DNA of 64,000 nucleotides from the NCBI GenBank assembly GCA_002682825.1, contig NOKP01000051.1:124001-188000 (forward strand), given 5' to 3'. The position numbers and the translations under genes were made by a program. The notes under the pieces are model-generated. The model searched no databases. It saw only the letters and a program-made list of their open reading frames with translations, and was not told the origin of the DNA. This DNA is from Neonectria sp. B-13 (Eukaryota; Ascomycota; Sordariomycetes; Hypocreales; Nectriaceae). Below are positions 10,513 to 21,905 of this stretch, one piece after another. How positions within the stretch are numbered: the first letter of the stretch is position 1; every line of letters starts with the position of its first letter.

Positions 10513-12828
10513 CTAGACGCTCATAGTACTAGCAGTACGACTGCCCTCGCCTAGCCTCGCAGGATCCCACTTATGCTTGCCTACGCACCACTGCTGGTCA
10601 CTATTCAAGATCTCACCATACTCATAGACATCAACTTTGTGTTCCCAAAACGACCTTCTAAGTTCTTCAATCTTTGCCTGATCCCTCTCCCTCCAGATCC
10701 AGATTCGTTGCAGAATTTCCACATAGAGCTTTGGACGCCGGGTTTTCTTGACAGAAACAAGAAGCGCGACGACTTTCTCCTCTCTGACTTCCTCTCTCGA
10801 GCAGATTATGGCGAGCCCGTCCGTCTTGGGCATAGATTCTGTCTTGTCGTCGCATGACTGGACGCAGTACCATTCCAGGAGCAAGATGTCGCTGGGAAAG
10901 GCGAAGTTGTTCTCAACGACATGGTGCCTACGGTTTTCAGACGAGCGAAGCAGAAAGCCTGGGTACCGAACGAGTAACCCATTCAAGGTCAACTCGGCCG
11001 CGGTCGTGTGGGTAAAGATGGGCTCGTCAGGGTCGACGTTTTGCCCTATCATCCAAGTAGAGGGAGCCCACGCGAAGCCCTCGACAGCCAGTCGTCTTCC
11101 CGGCACGAAGATGATACCAGGAGGGATCGAATTCGGGTACGCGTCATACAACGATTCCAGGAAGCTTCTCATTCTCCTGTCGAGGTTATCCCGGCATCTG
11201 CCCTCAGCCTCGTCTCCGCAACGCGAGCCGCAGGAGCCGTGATCAAAGTCGTCGGGGAAGTCAACTTCGACCTCGAATAGAGTGGCCAAAGCTTGCGTCT
11301 CGTGAACCACTAAGCTTGTTGTACGCCATTGCACGGCTTCCCAGATAGACGCAAGCAGTACGCTGTCATAAAGCGGTGCGCCGTAGATCCTTTTCTGCCT
11401 TTGCCAGCCGAGCAATCGGTCAAAATACTTGCGGGCCTTTTGCGCCATCATCGAGTCCGCGAGGGTGTGACTTGTAAAGAAGTTTCCCTCTAGCTGATCC
11501 ATATCCACAAGTTCATTCTTGTCGAAGCGAAAGATCAGCTTCTTGCTTAGATATGCCTCCTGCAAAGTCCATAGCCTGCTTATCCACCGGCTTGTGAAGA
11601 CCTTCATGGCTGTTTCTGCGTACGAGTTTCCGGCCTCTGTCTTGCCGAGACCCGAGTCGATAACCACCATGAAGTCGGCGTTGGTGTACGCGTGATGCAT
11701 TGTCTTGATTGCTCGCTTTCGTTGAATTGGATTGTTAACGGGGATGGTCAAGGTATCGATCCAAAATGGAAGGGCCGCATCTGGCCCCTTTCGACCAAGT
11801 AGGTGTTGTACATCCAGAAACAGTTGGTTGAAGAATTCGAGTACACATTTGTGAATTTTGTTCTCGTGCGGGTTGCCGTATCCATCTGCCCAGACGTGAG
11901 AGATAATGGCGTATCTTGTCCCTGGCTCGAATTCCATAATCTCAATCTCCCCCGATGAAGCACAGTACTTGACCAATGGAATCTTGCCCCGTTCAATGAC
12001 ATCAGCCAGCTTATTCTGGTCAGGACCAACAAGATCTTCATTGCCGTGAAGTTCGCAGGTGTCGCTGTGTGCCTGATTATATGCCTTGTGGTCGACATCC
12101 CAACCTTGAGTGGACGTCTGTGGAGACATTGAGGCCGTCAACCGTAAAGCATACAGTTGCGACGTTGCGTGACCGCTGAGTGACCCATGAAGCATCCGGG
12201 TCGTTTCTGAACTCCATCTCTCCTGCATTGTTTTCAGTACTGCAGCAGTCTGGCCCCAGCCTCTGTTCCCATCGATATTCCACCCTCGAATCCGTATCTC
12301 CTTTAGCTCCAGGAGCATTCTGGTTGTATAACTTGTGAGCATCTCGCCCAACACCATCAGAGCCAGAGGGATGTCCTTGTTCCACAGATCTCTAGGAACG
12401 TCGGCCACTTCTTCAACGGAGCATATCTCAACTACCAGAGATCGAGCCTCTGTCAGGACCAGCTGTACTCGTGCCAAGCGCCCCGTCCTGCCACTTGGAT
12501 TTTCTACTTCTCGCTTCCTCCATTTCTCGATTTGGCTGACCACTTTGACTTTGTCGATTTTGCCCTGTGTCTGCAGGTGCTGTAAGGAACCAAGCTCTTC
12601 TCCCAGAACTTCCTTCAACAAGCCGAAGAAAAGCCACGTCCGTAGAAAGGAGGCAATATCGCTCATTCGTCCCATTTGGCCTGTGTTGTCACGGAAGCTG
12701 TACCAAGGTAGGATTCTTTCCTTCCATTCTATTGCGAAGTCATGAAAGCCGAACTCGGAATACTCAGGATCGGGATAGCCGATGTCACCTATCTCGTCCC
12801 AGTCAAGGGGATTCTCAATGGCAGACAT
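10513..12828 (-). CDS. HET-domain (heterokaryon incompatibility) protein
   Basis: A 771-residue intronless protein. HET domains act in fungal non-self recognition and can trigger cell death when different strains fuse. The domain spans about residues 305-425: YAIISHVWADGYGNP at its start, FWIDTLTIPV in the middle, the A-x2-M-x2-AY segment AIKTMHHAYTNADFMVV, and the closing SRWISRLWTLQEAYLSKK. The first 300 residues are mostly helical and charged with no domain I can name. The C-terminal 340 residues contain a short Cys/His-containing stretch (HGSCGSRCGDEAEGRC) and are otherwise unassigned. Translation starts at the ATG at 12828; a downstream in-frame start is unlikely because the N-terminus is continuous. 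Its ligand or partner cannot be inferred. Confidence 0.9.
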   Translation of the reverse strand: MSAIENPLDWDEIGDIGYPDPEYSEFGFHDFAIEWKERILPWYSFRDNTGQMGRMSDIASFLRTWLFFGLLKEVLGEELGSLQHLQTQGKIDKVKVVSQIEKWRKREVENPSGRTGRLARVQLVLTEARSLVVEICSVEEVADVPRDLWNKDIPLALMVLGEMLTSYTTRMLLELKEIRIRGWNIDGNRGWGQTAAVLKTMQERWSSETTRMLHGSLSGHATSQLYALRLTASMSPQTSTQGWDVDHKAYNQAHSDTCELHGNEDLVGPDQNKLADVIERGKIPLVKYCASSGEIEIMEFEPGTRYAIISHVWADGYGNPHENKIHKCVLEFFNQLFLDVQHLLGRKGPDAALPFWIDTLTIPVNNPIQRKRAIKTMHHAYTNADFMVVIDSGLGKTEAGNSYAETAMKVFTSRWISRLWTLQEAYLSKKLIFRFDKNELVDMDQLEGNFFTSHTLADSMMAQKARKYFDRLLGWQRQKRIYGAPLYDSVLLASIWEAVQWRTTSLVVHETQALATLFEVEVDFPDDFDHGSCGSRCGDEAEGRCRDNLDRRMRSFLESLYDAYPNSIPPGIIFVPGRRLAVEGFAWAPSTWMIGQNVDPDEPIFTHTTAAELTLNGLLVRYPGFLLRSSENRRHHVVENNFAFPSDILLLEWYCVQSCDDKTESMPKTDGLAIICSREEVREEKVVALLVSVKKTRRPKLYVEILQRIWIWRERDQAKIEELRRSFWEHKVDVYEYGEILNSDQQWCVGKHKWDPARLGEGSRTASTMSV

Positions 12829-13154
12829 GGTAATGGAGTTCTTAGAGAGCTAAATGATGTTTGCGAAGGCTTTGCTGCCCGATTGACAGCTGGCTACGAT
12901 CAAGCGGGGTCAAGCTGACGGGGAGGGACACGAGCACACTAGCACCCTATTGGTTCTCATATCAACCGGCTGAGGCGGGTCTTTCAGCCTCGATGATCTG
13001 ACATGGCACGGTTGGAATTGCCAGGCATTAGTTGAGAGCGAGTCGAGGATTTGCGAAATAGTACGTTCAACAAGACCCATCAAAGGAAGCAATAAGCTAA
13101 ATATACGTACTCCAAAATGCACTAAAATAATTCCGCTTTCGCACGCTATCATCC
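12829..13154. promoter_or_regulatory. Presumed promoter of the HET gene
   Basis: A 326-bp gap between the HET start codon and the 3' end of the GH63-type gene, both on the minus strand. No clear TATA or other motif was picked out, so the promoter assignment rests on position only. Confidence 0.35.
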
Positions 13155-16100
13155 CTAAGTCTCAATCTCGTCTTTCATATCCGAAGGGTCGCCCATCTTG
13201 ACTCTCTCAAGCTGCTCAGAAATATAACTTGAAATATAAGCATCGTTCTCTGCCTCTTCTGCATCATCTCCAGCTCCAGCTCCGTCTTCCTCTTTGCTAA
13301 TGAGGACTTGGTCACTCTCAACAATTCGTGTAGACGATAGCCGCGTATTGTGACGTCCAAACCCCTCATCGAGAAAAACCGTCATGCCCACGCTTGGTGT
13401 GCGAGGAGTGTGGGGTAGCCGGCAAATCACTCTAGCATTGTCGAGTTAGTGTTTGTCCTCTGATATATCCTCAAAGAATTTACTCGCCCTGTGTCATGGA
13501 TCATCCTGGCGATGAGACTGGATGACCCACAGTGATGGCTGGCTCCCAACCCGCGCCCCGTATCGCCATCGAAAAACTCATGAAACGAAACGCAATCTTT
13601 CCAGTGTTCGTCCATGTCCAGCCTGTCGTTCCCAGCGTTCATTGCACGTCTACCGTCGTCTGCTCTTGCGAAGAGGTGCTGCTGCCGATGCTGTAGCTCT
13701 TCGGCAACGTGGCCGAGGTGCATATAATCTCCTGATCCAGTTGGGCATTCGACCTTGAACTCTGGACCATAGAAGAGATAGAAACGCTGCAAAGACTCTA
13801 CAAGTAGAAAATTGACCGACACCCAGACTGGGCCTCGCCAGTTAGTGTTGCCATCAGACTCGCCCGGTTGGTAGCCGACTTCAAACTGCCTCCCATTGGA
13901 TTCCACGCAATAGGGATGGTAATTGTGATGCTTTGAGAGAGAGCGGACACCATATTCCGAAAAGAACTCATCTTCGTCTAGAAGCCTTGTGAGAATGCGC
14001 TCCAAGCGATCCTTACTAGCCAAAGCGCATAAAAGTCGGTTGCCTTTCCCACGCTTCCTGATGCTAGCAGTGTTTCGCTCAGCGAGATCTGCGCGGTTCT
14101 CTATGAACCAATCCAATCTTTTCTTAAACCAAGGGAGTTTATCAGTTACCTCGGGTTCCACCGTCAACGTAGCCAAAAGAGGGATAAGGCCAACAAGCGA
14201 CCTGACACGAAGTTGGCGATTCCTGCGGTTCCCCCAGGAGATAGCATCATAATAGAATCCGTCCTCGACATTCCAGAGGTTCTCCATGGCGTCACTGATG
14301 AGGATAAAGTGCTCAAAGAATTTGGCGGCAAGTCGCTCATAGTTCCGACGGTGCTTGGCGAGTTCCAGGGCAATGTTCATCATCGACAAGCAGTAGAAGG
14401 CCATCCATCCTGTGCTGTCTGCTTGCTCTAGAACAGCAGCTCCACCTGTTGGTAGAGGAGCAGACCGATCAAAGGGGCCGATGTTATCTAACCCCAGGAA
14501 GCCACCTTCAAAGATGTTCTTTCCCTGGGTATCTTTTCTATTCACCCACCAAGTGAAGTTGAGCAGAAGCTTTTGGAACACGTTCTCGAGGAACTCCAAG
14601 TCTTGACGACCATACAGCTTCCGTTCTATCTTAAAGACACGGAATGCAGCCCACGCGAGGACAGGAGGATCAACTTCGTCGAAGTTACAGTCGTTGGCTG
14701 GAATTTGCCCGCTCGGTTGCATGTAGTTTTCCCTGGTCAGGAGGTCCAGCTGGTATTTTGCAAAATTTGGGTCCACCATGGCCATGCTGACACAATCAAA
14801 TGCGGAGTCCCAGGGATTCGTAGAGGGGTACTCCCATGAATCTCTGACTGACAAGACATGGTCCCAGTGAATCTGCTTGCCTTGCTTGTTGTGGACGTTC
14901 TTTCGAGTAAAAGGTGGCGATGTCGGATCTCCTTCCGCCCACCGCTCCCAGTTGAAATGATAGTACTGCTTACACCAAAGAAGGCCAGCGAAAGCTTGAC
15001 GTTGGATATTGCGTAGGTCGTCCGTCATCGGTAGCGGGCTGATGCGCCAATAGAACTCGTCAGCCTCAACCCTTCGAGCCTCCATCACCTCGTCAAATGT
15101 TTCCTCGTCCAAATACGTTTGGCACTCGCGCATTAATTTGAAGCGAACAACAGCGCACTCTCCTGGTGCAACGCCGCCGTCGTCATCGAAAGCATACCAA
15201 GCAGCAAGTTTCGTCCCCGTCTGCTGTGGATTGATGGCTTCGAGATCTTTATTGACGATATACCTGTGAAAGGCGTCTTTCACAAAGGGTTCTTTGTTGG
15301 TGCCGAGTCCGAGTGCCTCAAAGTTGGTCTCGTTCTCTGTAAACAACATCTGCGGCAACACATCATCCCCACTGTCGCCAACACCAGGAGACGGGGAAAA
15401 GTTCAAGTACCGTTCGCCGATTCTTCCATGATGCACATGGGCGATGTTCTCTTCACCGATCTTGAGAGACGGCTTTTTATCCGCGTTGGGGGTTTCCTCT
15501 GTCCACGCCCACGTGTTGCGGAACCACGCTTGGGGAATGATATGCAGTGGTTTGCGCTCGCTGCCACGGTTCCAAGCGCAGACCCGGAAATGAAGATCGT
15601 CTGGGTCGTCGGCGTCTTTTGCAAACTCAATCACGATGTCCCAGTACGCGTTGTTTTCGAAGACACCTGTGTCGAACAAGGAATACTCCCCTTCTTCCTT
15701 TGGGAGTCGACTGTTCTCAAGAAGCTTCTTGTATGGAAACTCTGTTTGCGGATATTTGTAGATGTATTTCATGTACGAATGCTGTTACGGTCAGCGAGTT
15801 TCTGCGGGGACGATAAGGTGGATGGACGTGCAGTGGGAACATTGTCCACATGAAAATGAGCTTCCTTGATTGACTCGCCATGATTCCCCTCTTCACTTGA
15901 TATTCCGAAAAGCCGTTCCTTAAGGATGTCACTAATGTTGGTTAGACGATGAGATCACCAGAACGCAGCGATAAAGTCGTCTAACTCTTTACCGTTCCAG
16001 AAACTGAACGCAATGTTAAGCCGACCGTGAGAGTCGCAAACGCCAGCAATGCCGTCTTCTCCCCATCGGTAGGCTCGTTTGCGAGCATGGTCATGGCTGA

Positions 16101-16442
16101 AATCTAGGAGCACGTTAGCTGACGTCGGCGAGCGAGGTTACTATTATCTACAAGTCCAAGGCTGTCCATCGGCTCTTGATAAATACAGCTAAGTTAGCAC
16201 TCCTCTTACTCTGGATCATACTTGGGCGGCTAGGCGACACGTACGAGTAATCTTCCCGGGCTGCTTCATGTTAGTGCCCTTATCGGTATTCAACTAGCAA
16301 TGGATTTCTTAGCAAACTCACATGTTGCCCATTGCCTCTCTGCAACATAAGGACCCCACTTCTTCCAGTACTTTTCACGGTCGCGATTCTGCTTTAACCT
16401 CTTTTCCTCTGCACCGGCTTCATGCCCATTGTTCACGGCCAT
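13155..16442 (-). CDS. GH63-type glycoside hydrolase with acidic C-terminal tail
   Basis: A predicted alpha-glucosidase-like enzyme of 982 residues, related to mannosyl-oligosaccharide glucosidases but without a leading membrane anchor or signal peptide, so probably intracellular. Exons are 16442-16322, 16260-16245, 16174-16152, 16103-15986, 15931-15832, 15781-13488 and 13431-13155; phases all agree and the sum is 983 codons. The reconstructed N-terminus reads [16 protein letters not shown], then SREDYSADGQPWTYFSHDHA and [11 protein letters not shown], as in the family. The (alpha/alpha)6 barrel includes [14 protein letters not shown], with a likely catalytic Asp, and [18 protein letters not shown]. 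Two introns have apparent GC donors (at 15831 and 13487). The last exon continues as [15 protein letters not shown] and ends in an acidic tail ([17 protein letters not shown]). A 16-nt and a 23-nt exon are unusual. Confidence 0.87.
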
Positions 16443-18875
16443 TCTAACAACTGGAGCCTCGATGGACTCTGTCTGGACTCTTCTGGGATTATTATGGAGG
16501 GAAGAGCTTAACTTGGTTACTGGGCTGATGCCTAACTTAACCCCTCAAGTGTAAGAATACTCAAATCTCGTGATAGGGCAGTAGTGCAGCGGTGGGCAAT
16601 TTCTCCGGCTCCGAAACCAATAAAGACCCAATCAGCGCGTATTACCGCTATTCCCAACAGGGAATCTTCAGTTAAAACCCCTCCGCTTCATGTGTATTTT
16701 TCTGCATTTTTTGCGCGTCCTGTTAATAAGCTATTTGATATTAAAGTGTTTCTTTAAGAAGGCGCGAGAGCTTCCTAGGATTCCCCGTTAGTAGTAGGGC
16801 TTTCACGTAGTAGCCCTTACATAATGAATCCACAGCTTTTACTTTAGTCGTTTCTTTTACGTTTAGGCAACCAGAGACTAATAAGTCCATTCAACCGTCT
16901 CCGCCTGCTCACCAGTTCAAGTTCGAAGAGATGTGATTTGAGATCAGTCAAAGTTGTCAATAGTTATTCTCATATGTCAGCTAACATCCCATCGCACGGA
17001 GGATGGCAAACCTGGTCCCAAGCCTTGTCAATGGAGTTCATTTTCTTGGGCACAAGATGTCGCATTGCTAGCTACGGCAAAATAGAACGCGCACTCCGCT
17101 AATGCATAGTACAACTATGACTTATTCATATGTTACATACCCCCCCAGATTATTGAGTGTTGAAATGATATGTTGCTAAGTGTCGTTTTTTTGCTAGCTA
17201 GCTGCTGTAGGCTGCTGTGGCTACTGTGGCATCTTTCTGCTGGGGGCTATCGTGGCCCAACGTGTCTTTTTGTTGCTTAGATCTGTATTCGAACTTGTGG
17301 TCTCATCTTTAGGTTTGTAGGGGCAGGTCTTTGCTGGATGCAGTGGAAGTTGCAGGAAAGGATTTTGACTTTCCTCCCGGGCTCATAACTATCACATCTA
17401 ATGGCCGGGATCGATGGGGTAAAAGCTCTTGATTTCTATCTATCCTAGCGGGAAAGGAAGGTCTTTAAATACATGATTTGGTTCGTATGAAGGGATAGGA
17501 ATCGTGTCATCTAGGATGACTAGGTTGTTGAGGGCATCGAGGTTCGTAGCAAGGTTGTTGAGAGAGGTCAAATTGGTCAACCTTTGTAAGACCATCGGGC
17601 CTAGGAAGCTTGTCATGTGGGGGAGCCTTGTGATAGCCAATGCAATGTGACATAAGAGGTATTAAGTATATTAAACACGACATCAGTCTTAAAAGACGTG
17701 CCAGGCAGAGGGGTCATGAAGGGGACAACGCTGCAGGCTTAATACTAATGTCATGAATCCATCATGACACTGCCACAGATGAGGCTTACCTCCCGGCTTA
17801 ATTACCAAATGGCGGAGTGTTTGCAGAAGTACGACGCGCGTTCTCTACTTAGTTCAACTTCGTAAGAATTGGGCAGGTCGCAAGGGTTTTCGCCACCATC
17901 CTTGAAAATGCACCACAAACTTTATAGGCCCGAAACATGTTTCTAACATCTTTGTGGTTCTCCAGGACGAACCGACTAGAGGCGAGTGCCGGAAATTGCC
18001 TTCAAGCCCGATCTCTTACCATGGCCCGTCTCGACAGCGACCAACGTCGGGGAGTTATCCATCACAAGGATGAAGTCTTTATTTCCGACTAGACCAAACA
18101 TTAGGCTGCCTAATCTGAGACCGGACGGTCATACACACAAGTCTGGAGATGCACCGGAGCAGGCGAGCAGTGGCGTCAAGATGAAACAACGTCGTATTTC
18201 ACATTAAATGAAACAGCGCCAAGAATTTGGCAGCTGCCGGCCCATCTGACCACTGAGTCGGGATGGCTTGGGATGATCTGTCGTGGTGGTATCCTAGAAA
18301 GGGGAGTTCTTCCCCACTACTATAAGTATGACATTAAGGGGTGTTTTGGGTGAGTGCATAATTCGTCAATTTGAGTTGTCAACCGACCGATTTGCTCGCT
18401 TGCTATCATTAACAGCGCACCTTCCCCTCAGCTTGTGCGGCTTTAATGAAGTACCCTGGTCGCTCTAGGCCTGGATTGGAACCAAGACCGCGGCAATGAC
18501 TAAGGCTTCAGGGAATCATCCACCGGTGCTCTCCCGGGAGTCAAACCGGATGAAACATGCAGACTCCGCTCTTTCATCAACTTGAACTTTGCGGCTTGCA
18601 TACTCTGTGACGAACCACGGTTCGCATCATTGCAAAACAAACAATGTAGTCAGCGACCGAGTGGTCCGGTTGCGGTATTGCGCAGGTGTTTAGGATTGGG
18701 AATGTGATATAAGTCGTGTCGTCTCCTCAACTCGATCTCAACTTCCCAAACTCAACACGTCCATCGCTCCTTTGCAGTTCACGGCCACTATCGACGCCCC
18801 TAGCCGTCGTTCTCTTCTTTACACCCTTGGCAGGATCCATTCATTCATTCACAGTCCGGCAAAATATTACTCGAC
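16443..18875. other. Gene-poor region and CAP gene promoter
   Basis: About 2.4 kb without a convincing gene. A 66-codon minus frame at 17440-17640 is leucine/asparagine-rich but unsupported. A CTG-rich short repeat stretch lies at about 17195-17245. Close to the CAP gene, a TATA-like gatataag at about 18706-18713 and a C/T-rich leader look like its core promoter. Confidence 0.4.
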
Positions 18876-19728
18876 ATGCATTTTTCCACTTCCGCCGCTT
18901 TCGCCGTGGCGACCCTGGCGACCCGAGCCGTGGCCTACAGGCTGCCTCAGGACTGGACTCACACTCCACCGTCCTTCTCGTTCGGATGGCCTCCCATCGG
19001 TACTCCGAGCCCGGAGCCGCAGCCGCAGACGCCTTCCGAGGCTGTGACACCCATCTTCTCAACCATCGTCCCAACCGTCGTCCCAACAACTCTCACCAAG
19101 CTGACGACTTCGGCGGCTGTTGCTATCCAGACCACGAAGTCGGAGGAAGAGGCAGTGGTGACAACTACAGCCGCGGATTCGTCTTCGGGCCTCACTGCGG
19201 ACCAACAAGCCGCCCTCGACGCACACAACTCTGCCCGAACCGACGTTGGCGTTGATGCGCTGACGTGGGATGCCGACCTTGCTGCCAACGCCCAGGAATG
19301 GGCTACGCACCTCACCTCTGTCGGCACCTTGACGCACGCCGGCGTCAGCGACCAGGGCGAGAACCTGTACATGCAGAGCGGCACCAACACGCCTTATGTC
19401 AATGCCGCCAATATGTGGATTGAGGAGAAGTCGAGCTACAGCGGCCAGGCGATTGATGACAACTACGCGACTTACGGCCATTATAGTGAGTTGTCAAGGA
19501 AAACACAATCCCAAAAGGGGACGGGATGATGTTAACTCCTTCACAGCCCAAATTGTCTGGAGCTCCACCACCAAGGTCGGCATGGCTATTGCCACTGGCT
19601 CCAACGGAGACACATACGTCGTGGCTCGCTACTCGCCCCCTGGTAATTAGTAAGTGACGTCTTTGGATCTCACGTTGAGGATGCATCCGCTAACTCGGAA
19701 TACTAGCTACGGCGAAAAGCCATACTGA
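18876..19728 (+). CDS. Secreted CAP/SCP (PR-1-like) protein
   Basis: A secreted CAP-domain protein; fungal members bind sterols or fatty acids and are often secreted during growth on or in a host. Exons 18876-19485, 19547-19649 and 19707-19728 give 244 residues. A signal peptide of about 20 residues ends near TRAVAYR. A Pro/Thr/Ser-rich linker (about 25-105) follows, typical of O-glycosylated secreted proteins. The CAP domain (about 110-244) starts ALDAHNSARTDVGV and has LTWDADLAANAQEWA, THAGVSDQGENLYM and the signature GHYTQIVWSSTTKVGMA; the last is formed across intron 1. The C-terminus is YSPPGNYYGEKPY. The His/Glu cavity residues of the family are present. Confidence 0.93.
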
Positions 19729-20978
19729 AGCTTGACCCAGAAAGCCCTAGTGTGAGCGGGCCATACTTGGGGGTATCTCATCTCGGCAGCTGGCTGATCA
19801 GAGACCTTGGTGTCTAACTTTCTACATTTCAGTAGTGGCGTATTTGGAGTATTTATTTATCCGGAATACAAATTGTCAACTGAAGCAAGTAAACGTCAAA
19901 GAGTGCCCGCGCAGCTGTTGGCGCTGGTCCGCAAGTATTGTTCGCTAGTCCTTAGCATGCCGTGGAGCTTAATCTTCCAGGCCTCGATGACGGACTTGCC
20001 GAACTTTCCATGGAGGCAGCTTTTACTACTTTAGGGTAGCTGGCATTCAATTCTTGAAGCAGATTAGGTATTTTTAAAAGACCTACTCGAGCACTTTCAT
20101 AGGTTGCCTCGCTCCGTACGTTTAAAACTAGACTAGCTGATTTAAACGTTTATGAATGAACGAAATTTAACATGTTTTCTGGTCCTTGGCGTGTGAATAA
20201 TTACTTCACTGGTAAGCTGGTTTTCCTGGATTTTATAGCACCACCTCCTGTACAGGCCCCTGTGAGAAAAGCCATCAAGGACTGTTTAATTCGCTGCGAA
20301 GATGAAGCTTCTCGATATGAGGGGTTACATCACGTTGCTGTCTCTAAGCGTCATCAGGAACGCGGGACACAACGCGCGCTCTCATTCGGAGTCGTCATTT
20401 CCACCCCCATGGGAACAACTCAAGCTACAGGGCGTTTTCCGAAGGTAAACTGAACCCTTTAATCCAATTATGTCTTAGCGCTGGCATGAGATATGCTAGA
20501 TATGGACGCTACTACGTACATGGGCTTGACTGGCGCTGCGGAGGACTCAACCTCCGGATTCCTAGAAGCATTTAGGATACGCGTTGACTCACCCTGCCGC
20601 GTGTCAATGGCATGCTTGGCGTCTTTAAAAGGCTTGGTCCAGCGTGTGGCGCTCAGTAGTGGCATTGGCCCAATTCTTGATACGGAATATCAGCTCAATC
20701 TAGACTGAGCTAGGTCTGTTAGCGCGACCCAAATTCACACTGAGATGAGTTAGCTCAAGCCACTGTCAAAGAAATGAAGACTATTGAATCCACTGGTCAG
20801 TGTGCCAATTTGAGATAACACGATTACTCTCTCAAATGCTGTGGTTACTTAAGGGGGACGCTTGGCCGGTTTATCCAAAGCAGGTGGGGTGATTTGTGTT
20901 CTTGAAAGTAGACTTTTGTCCTTCGAGTCGTGCAAGCTCAAGCACCTCCTTTCTCCTCCGATCTTCATCGCCCCAAAC
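19729..20978. other. Intergenic region
   Basis: About 1.25 kb between the CAP and GH16 genes. Short plus-strand frames at 20172-20453 and 20493-20708 lack recognisable domains and codon-level support. The part around 20040-20170 is AT-rich. The final 100 bp should hold the GH16 promoter. Confidence 0.35.
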
Positions 20979-21905
20979 ATGCATTACCAGCAGGTTCTCG
21001 CAGCCTTCCTTTCGCTTTTTGCCTTGGCATTGGCCTGGCAGCCGCCTTCATATAGTGGCTACACTCGGGTTTGGAAAGCAAATTTCATCGGGGAATTATA
21101 TTCGCTACCAAGCATAAGCAACTGGAATATCATCACTGGCGACAACAACTATAACAACGAATCTCAGAGGTATACCAGCAATAAGCGCAACATCCGGCAA
21201 AGTGGTAGCGGCACCCTTCAGCTCATTCCGAGAAGAGATGCATCAGCACCTCTCGGTTGGACGTCTGCTAGAATTGAGAGCAAATACACCCTGACGCCCG
21301 TCGCCGGCAAGATCACCCGGGTTGAATCTTCCCTCCGCCTAGCTGGCAATGCTGCATCACACAAGCAAGCCATTTGGCCCGCCTTCTGGATACTTGGGGA
21401 TTCCAATCGACGTGGCACTCTCTGGCCGGCCTGTGGAGAGATTGATGTTATGGAAAATATCAATGGGCAAAAGATTGCTTACGGTAGCGTACACTGCGAC
21501 GTGTCTCCCGGTGGAATCTGCAACGAAAACACAGGCATCAACGGACAAACAGCCCTTATCGACAACAAATATCATGTCTGGCGTGTGGACTTTAATCGAA
21601 AAAGCACGAACTTCAAGGAGCAGTCAATTACCTGGTACCTAGACGGAAAGAAGTTTCACAGTGTTACTGGCTCGAAAATTGGAAAGCTTAGTGTCTGGAA
21701 GTCACTCTGTCAGAGCCCGCTTTATATCATCCTCAATGTTGCTGTCGGTGGCTACTGGGTATGTTGTTTTTCCCTTATGGATGTGCGTGATATTTGATAA
21801 ATGCTAACAAACCTACCTCAGCCCGGCTATCCAAATGCTAAAACATATGGAGGGAAGGGTAGCATGATGGAGATTGGCTACGTTGCCCACTATGTGTCCA
21901 AGTAA
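20979..21905 (+). CDS. Secreted GH16 endo-beta-glucanase (laminarinase-like)
   Basis: Hydrolyses beta-1,3 or mixed-linkage beta-glucans outside the cell. Exons 20979-21758 and 21822-21905 give 287 residues. A signal peptide (MHYQQVLAAFLSLFALALAW) leads straight into the beta-jellyroll. The catalytic signature is WPACGEIDVMENING, with the two Glu and central Asp of E-I-D-x-x-E, preceded by IWPAFWILG. Further family features are TWYLDGKKFH and NVAVGGYWPGYPNAKTYGG, the latter created by splicing. Length fits the family without a carbohydrate-binding module. An upstream in-frame ATG at 20862 would bury the signal peptide, so 20979 is preferred. Confidence 0.92.

Noticed and set aside
15730..16000. 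Frameshift in the N-terminal part of the GH63-type gene
   Set aside because: An apparent frame break disappears when the donor at 15985 (GA|GTTAGA) is used instead of the more obvious GTAAAG four bases on from WNG; the frame then runs through.
17440..17640. Leucine/asparagine-rich 66-codon minus frame resembling leucine-rich repeats
   Set aside because: Short, no continuation in any frame, and no family recognised.
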